Assembly: GCA_014799385.1 (NCBI GenBank)
Contig: JAAVIC010000002.1
Span: 1 to 64,000 of the forward strand
Direction of reading: 5' to 3'
DNA: 64,000 bases
Source: Oscillospiraceae bacterium
Lineage (GTDB): Bacteria; Bacillota; Clostridia; Oscillospirales; Ruminococcaceae
Position 1 is the first letter of the stretch. The number at the start of each line of letters is the position of its first letter. The notes below the pieces were generated by a model. It did no database searches. It saw nothing but the letters and a program-made list of their open reading frames with translations, and was not told the DNA's origin. Positions 61,701-64,000 of this stretch are shown in pieces. The position numbers were made by a program, and so were the translations under genes.

Positions 61701-62288
61701 TTAATCTCCTTTATAGAGTTGAATTTCAATCGCCGAAAAGCTCGTTTCATCGCGCGTGGAATCGTCCTGATAATAGTCGCTGTATGAGGCGGTCAGCGAG
61801 AGCTCGCCAAGAATAACGTCCCGCGATGTATCATCGTCATCACCCGACATTACTATCGGCAGCCAGTGCTGTCCGTTTATCGTGATTTTGCCGCCGAAAT
61901 GCATTTTGGGATTAGCAGGGGAGTTGTGGGTTTGCTGCCTGAGATGTATTCCGAACGCGTTTATGACCTTGCCGTTGAGGGTGTAACACATCAGACCCAA
62001 ATCGTCCCACGCGTAATTTACGCGGTTGGTTACAGGTGCGCCCTCCATTTCCTCCAAAAACGCTCTCATTTCGGGGGTAGTGTTGAACTTCACCGTGCGG
62101 GGATTTCCTAGAATCGCCGATAATGCGTCAACGTGCATCGGAATTTCAAACTTTTTTCCGTTGATTACAAAGCAGTCGCCTTGAATATCGATCGTCATAC
62201 TCTTTGAACGCTCGGAAATCCGCGCGGGTGTGTTCTTCTGTTTATTCTTGTTAAAAAGCCTATTAAACAGGTTGCCAAAAAATCCCAT
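61701..62288 (-). CDS. Orphan paralogue 3 between purM and purN
   Basis: 195 aa. It opens [17 protein letters not shown], then MTIDIQGDCFVINGKKFEIPMHVDAL and ILGNPR, NYAWDDLGLMCYTLNGKVINAFGIHL. Its first base coincides with the last base of purM (stop-start overlap), so it is translated with purM. Confidence 0.66.
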   Translation of the reverse strand: MGFFGNLFNRLFNKNKQKNTPARISERSKSMTIDIQGDCFVINGKKFEIPMHVDALSAILGNPRTVKFNTTPEMRAFLEEMEGAPVTNRVNYAWDDLGLMCYTLNGKVINAFGIHLRQQTHNSPANPKMHFGGKITINGQHWLPIVMSGDDDDTSRDVILGELSLTASYSDYYQDDSTRDETSFSAIEIQLYKGD

Positions 62289-63322
62289 TACTCGAAAACT
62301 ACCTCTCCTTCACCGGAAATCGTTTCGCCGATAACGAAAGCGTCCTCGCCGTTTGCCTTGAGGATCTCGACCGCCTTGTCCGCGTTTTCCTTATCTACGC
62401 AGATCGCCATTCCGACACCCATATTGAACGTGTTGAACATATCGTGCTCGGGGATATTGCCTTCTTTTTGCAGAAGTCCGAAGATAGGCGGGATATTCCA
62501 ACTTCCCTTGCGGATTTTCGCGGAGATTCCATCGGGGAGCATACGCGGGATATTCTCGTAAAATCCGCCCCCCGTGATATGCGAGATACCCTTGACATCC
62601 ACCTTGGAAATCAAGTCCAGAATAGGCTTTACATAGATTTTTGTGGGAGTGAGCAGCGCGTCGCCGAGGCTCATTCCAAGCTCGGGAACAAGTGTGCGGA
62701 GCTTTTGCTCGTTGATGTTGAACACGCGCCGAACCAACGAAAATCCGTTGGAGTGAACGCCGCTTGACGCAAGTCCGATAATCGCGTCACCCTCTTTGAT
62801 TTTCGTGTTGTCAAGAATCTTCGACTTATCCACGATTCCAGTGGAGTAGCCCGCGATGTCGTATTCGTCCTCTGCCATCATTCCGGGGTGTTCCGCCGTT
62901 TCGCCGCCGACCAGCGCGCAGCCCGCCATAACGCAGCCGTCCGCAACGCCCTTGACAATTTCGGCAACCTTTTCGGGAACGTTCTTCCCAATCGCAATAT
63001 AATCCAGGAAATACAGCGGTTTCGCGCCGCAGCAGATTATATCGTTTACGCACATCGCCACCGCGTCAATTCCGATAGTATCGTGCTTGTTCAGCAGCAT
63101 GGCGATTTTCAGCTTTGTGCCTACGCCGTCCGTGCCAGACACGAGAACCGGCTCGCTCATTCCTTTGAGGTCGAGCGCGAACAGTCCGCCGAATCCGCCG
63201 ATTCCTGAAATGCACCCCGGGATTTTAGTACGCTCCACATCATTCTTCATCAACCGCACGGACTCATAGCCCGCCGTTACGTCTACGCCTGCCGCCTTGT
63301 AGCTTTCACTGTAACTTTTCAT
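62288..63322 (-). CDS. purM: Phosphoribosylformylglycinamidine cyclo-ligase (AIR synthetase)
   Basis: A 344-aa ATP-dependent ring-closing enzyme of purine synthesis. [18 protein letters not shown] opens the protein. [38 protein letters not shown] and [16 protein letters not shown] are family landmarks. It is the first gene of the minus-strand run that continues through three orphans to purN. Two leader elements lie in tandem upstream. Confidence 0.96.
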   Translation of the reverse strand: MKSYSESYKAAGVDVTAGYESVRLMKNDVERTKIPGCISGIGGFGGLFALDLKGMSEPVLVSGTDGVGTKLKIAMLLNKHDTIGIDAVAMCVNDIICCGAKPLYFLDYIAIGKNVPEKVAEIVKGVADGCVMAGCALVGGETAEHPGMMAEDEYDIAGYSTGIVDKSKILDNTKIKEGDAIIGLASSGVHSNGFSLVRRVFNINEQKLRTLVPELGMSLGDALLTPTKIYVKPILDLISKVDVKGISHITGGGFYENIPRMLPDGISAKIRKGSWNIPPIFGLLQKEGNIPEHDMFNTFNMGVGMAICVDKENADKAVEILKANGEDAFVIGETISGEGEVVFE

Positions 63323-63326
63323 CTTA

Positions 63327-63470
63327 ACTCCTTATCTAAATGGCAAATCCAAAACCGCACAGATGAAATTTGGCTTCGCCAAATTTCATCTGTGCTCGCC
63401 TGCCTGTCACAACTCCGCTTACGCTCCGTTGCGACAGGCGCGTTTTGAATTTGCATGATATCTTGATTTG
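63327..63470 (-). repeat. Leader element, proximal copy upstream of purM
   Basis: Outer stem GCAAATTCAAAAC/GTTTTGGATTTGC, hairpin GCCTGTC-x-CAAC/GTTG-x-GACAGGC with tip GGAGCGTAAGCGGAG, and hairpin GCACAGATGAAATTTGGC/GCCAAATTTCATCTGTGC. It ends ATTTAGATAAGGAG before the ATG. The third arm is almost that of the aroE and fumarase copies, while the second arm is unrelated to theirs. Confidence 0.84.
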
Positions 63471-63606
63471 AAATTCCGAAACCGCTCAAATGAGCAAAGC
63501 TCATTTGAGCTAGCCGAGCGACCCGCTACACCGCAAAGCGGTATAGCGGCTCGCTCGCTTTTCGGAATTTCCTGCGATTTCCATACATTGTTTTGTATTA
63601 TAACGC
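63471..63606 (-). repeat. Leader element, distal copy upstream of purM
   Basis: Upstream motif GAGCGTTATAATACAAAACAATG. Outer stem GGAAATTCCGAAA/TTTCGGAATTTC, hairpin GAGCGAGCCGCTATACCGC/GCGGTGTAGCGGGTCGCTC and hairpin GCTCAAATGAGC/GCTCATTTGAGC. Its tail (AAATCAAGATAT) has lost the SD, as expected for a copy not next to a start codon. The rest of the gap to the ferredoxin gene (63607-63669) holds a further CAATATAATCCAAGATA motif. Confidence 0.8.
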
Positions 63607-63669
63607 TCAGAACTGCGCCTTTTATACGCTATCTTGGATTATATTGCGCCGAACCGCGCTAATAATGGA

Positions 63670-64000
63670 TTATGCCGAGTGAATCTCGTAATCCTTTTGC
63701 CTGTACTGCACAATCACTTGCTTGCCGACAATCGTAATCGCCTTTTTCGGACACTCCGAAAAACAGCGGTAACACATCGTGCACCTATCTCCCGAAATCG
63801 CCTTGCCGTCCGAGACCTTGATATTTCCCATCGGGCAAAGCCGTTCGCAAGCACCGCAGCCAACGCATTTTTCCACATTGATTTTCGGATTTTGCGTGTA
63901 GCTTTTGGTCTTGTTATAAAACCACAGTCGCTGCCCGAACAGTCCCGCAATACGATAGAACACGTTCAGACCGACTTGCGGAGGTTTGCCGTTGAGATAC
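63670..64000 (-). CDS. EFR1-like ferredoxin (partial, N-terminus outside window)
   Basis: The frame stays open to the window edge, so the GTG chosen in the track is not the real start. The visible C-terminal ~110 residues contain two 4Fe-4S motifs, CVGCGACERLCP and CTMCYRCFSECP. The preceding YLNGKPPQVGLNVFYRIAGLFG and WFYNKTK segment suits the linker of EFR1-family proteins (flavodoxin domain plus two clusters). If so, the missing part is a flavodoxin-like domain. A simple two-cluster ferredoxin with a longer N-terminus is the alternative. Confidence 0.75.
   Translation of the reverse strand, partial: YLNGKPPQVGLNVFYRIAGLFGQRLWFYNKTKSYTQNPKINVEKCVGCGACERLCPMGNIKVSDGKAISGDRCTMCYRCFSECPKKAITIVGKQVIVQYRQKDYEIHSA

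Overview
The window reads as chromosome of a Gram-positive member of the Clostridia, most likely an Oscillospiraceae/Ruminococcus-like gut bacterium. The evidence is a type I dockerin on a secreted protein, type III glutamine synthetase, CIRCE-controlled hrcA-grpE-dnaK-dnaJ, clustered FASII/acetyl-CoA carboxylase genes, strong Shine-Dalgarno sites and TTGACA-17-TATAAT promoters. No rRNA, tRNA, CRISPR array or transposase was seen. All names are by eye from sequence; no database search was run.

Layout: (1) 1-3.7 kb: structured intergenic DNA, then an ECF sigma factor, a membrane-anchored partner and a dockerin protein. (2) 3.7-8.7 kb, minus strand: a stand-alone FakA-C-like domain, nadC, nadB, three immunity-like orphans, a GNAT and a HIT protein. 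(3) 8.7-20.5 kb: hflX, galK, rodA, a degenerate PAS-GGDEF-EAL protein, a hydrolase, fumarase alpha subunit, an amidohydrolase, aroK, aroE. (4) 20.7-31.7 kb: fabD diverging from fabH-fabG-fabF-accB-fabZ-accC-accD-(two paralogous orphans)-accA-acpP. (5) 31.7-37.6 kb: glycolytic pgk, tpiA, gpmI with a membrane acyltransferase and an orphan between. (6) 37.7-41.4 kb: two paralogous amidase-like lipoproteins and a radical SAM protein. (7) 41.6-50.2 kb: heat-shock operon, interrupted by a DUF4241 protein, then glnA (type III). (8) 50.6-52.5 kb: three accessory genes. (9) 52.8-63.6 kb, minus strand: purM, purN, purO-type IMP cyclohydrolase and an AICAR-formyltransferase-only purH, with eleven interposed small genes, most of which look like polymorphic-toxin immunity proteins or their relatives. 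The window closes inside an EFR1-like ferredoxin.

The most unusual signal is non-coding. About twelve copies of a ~120-230 bp element sit directly upstream of start codons (galK, fumA, aroE, fabD, fabG x2, accC, accA, a DUF4241 gene, glnA, purM x2). Each is in the same orientation relative to the downstream gene; the gene-proximal copy ends at the gene's Shine-Dalgarno sequence, usually in ATAAGGAG. They fold on paper into an outer stem closing two hairpins (a three-way junction). The stem sequences differ between copies but pairing is kept, so the fold rather than the sequence appears conserved. A second multi-hairpin repeat family (outer stem CAGACTGTCGA or GTCTGACGA) and a 175-bp MITE-like insertion with perfect 20-bp terminal inverted repeats and a 5-bp target duplication are also present.

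The main working hypotheses are therefore a repeated structured 5'-leader that carries the ribosome binding site of anabolic genes, and an immunity-gene reservoir embedded in a purine biosynthesis gene run.
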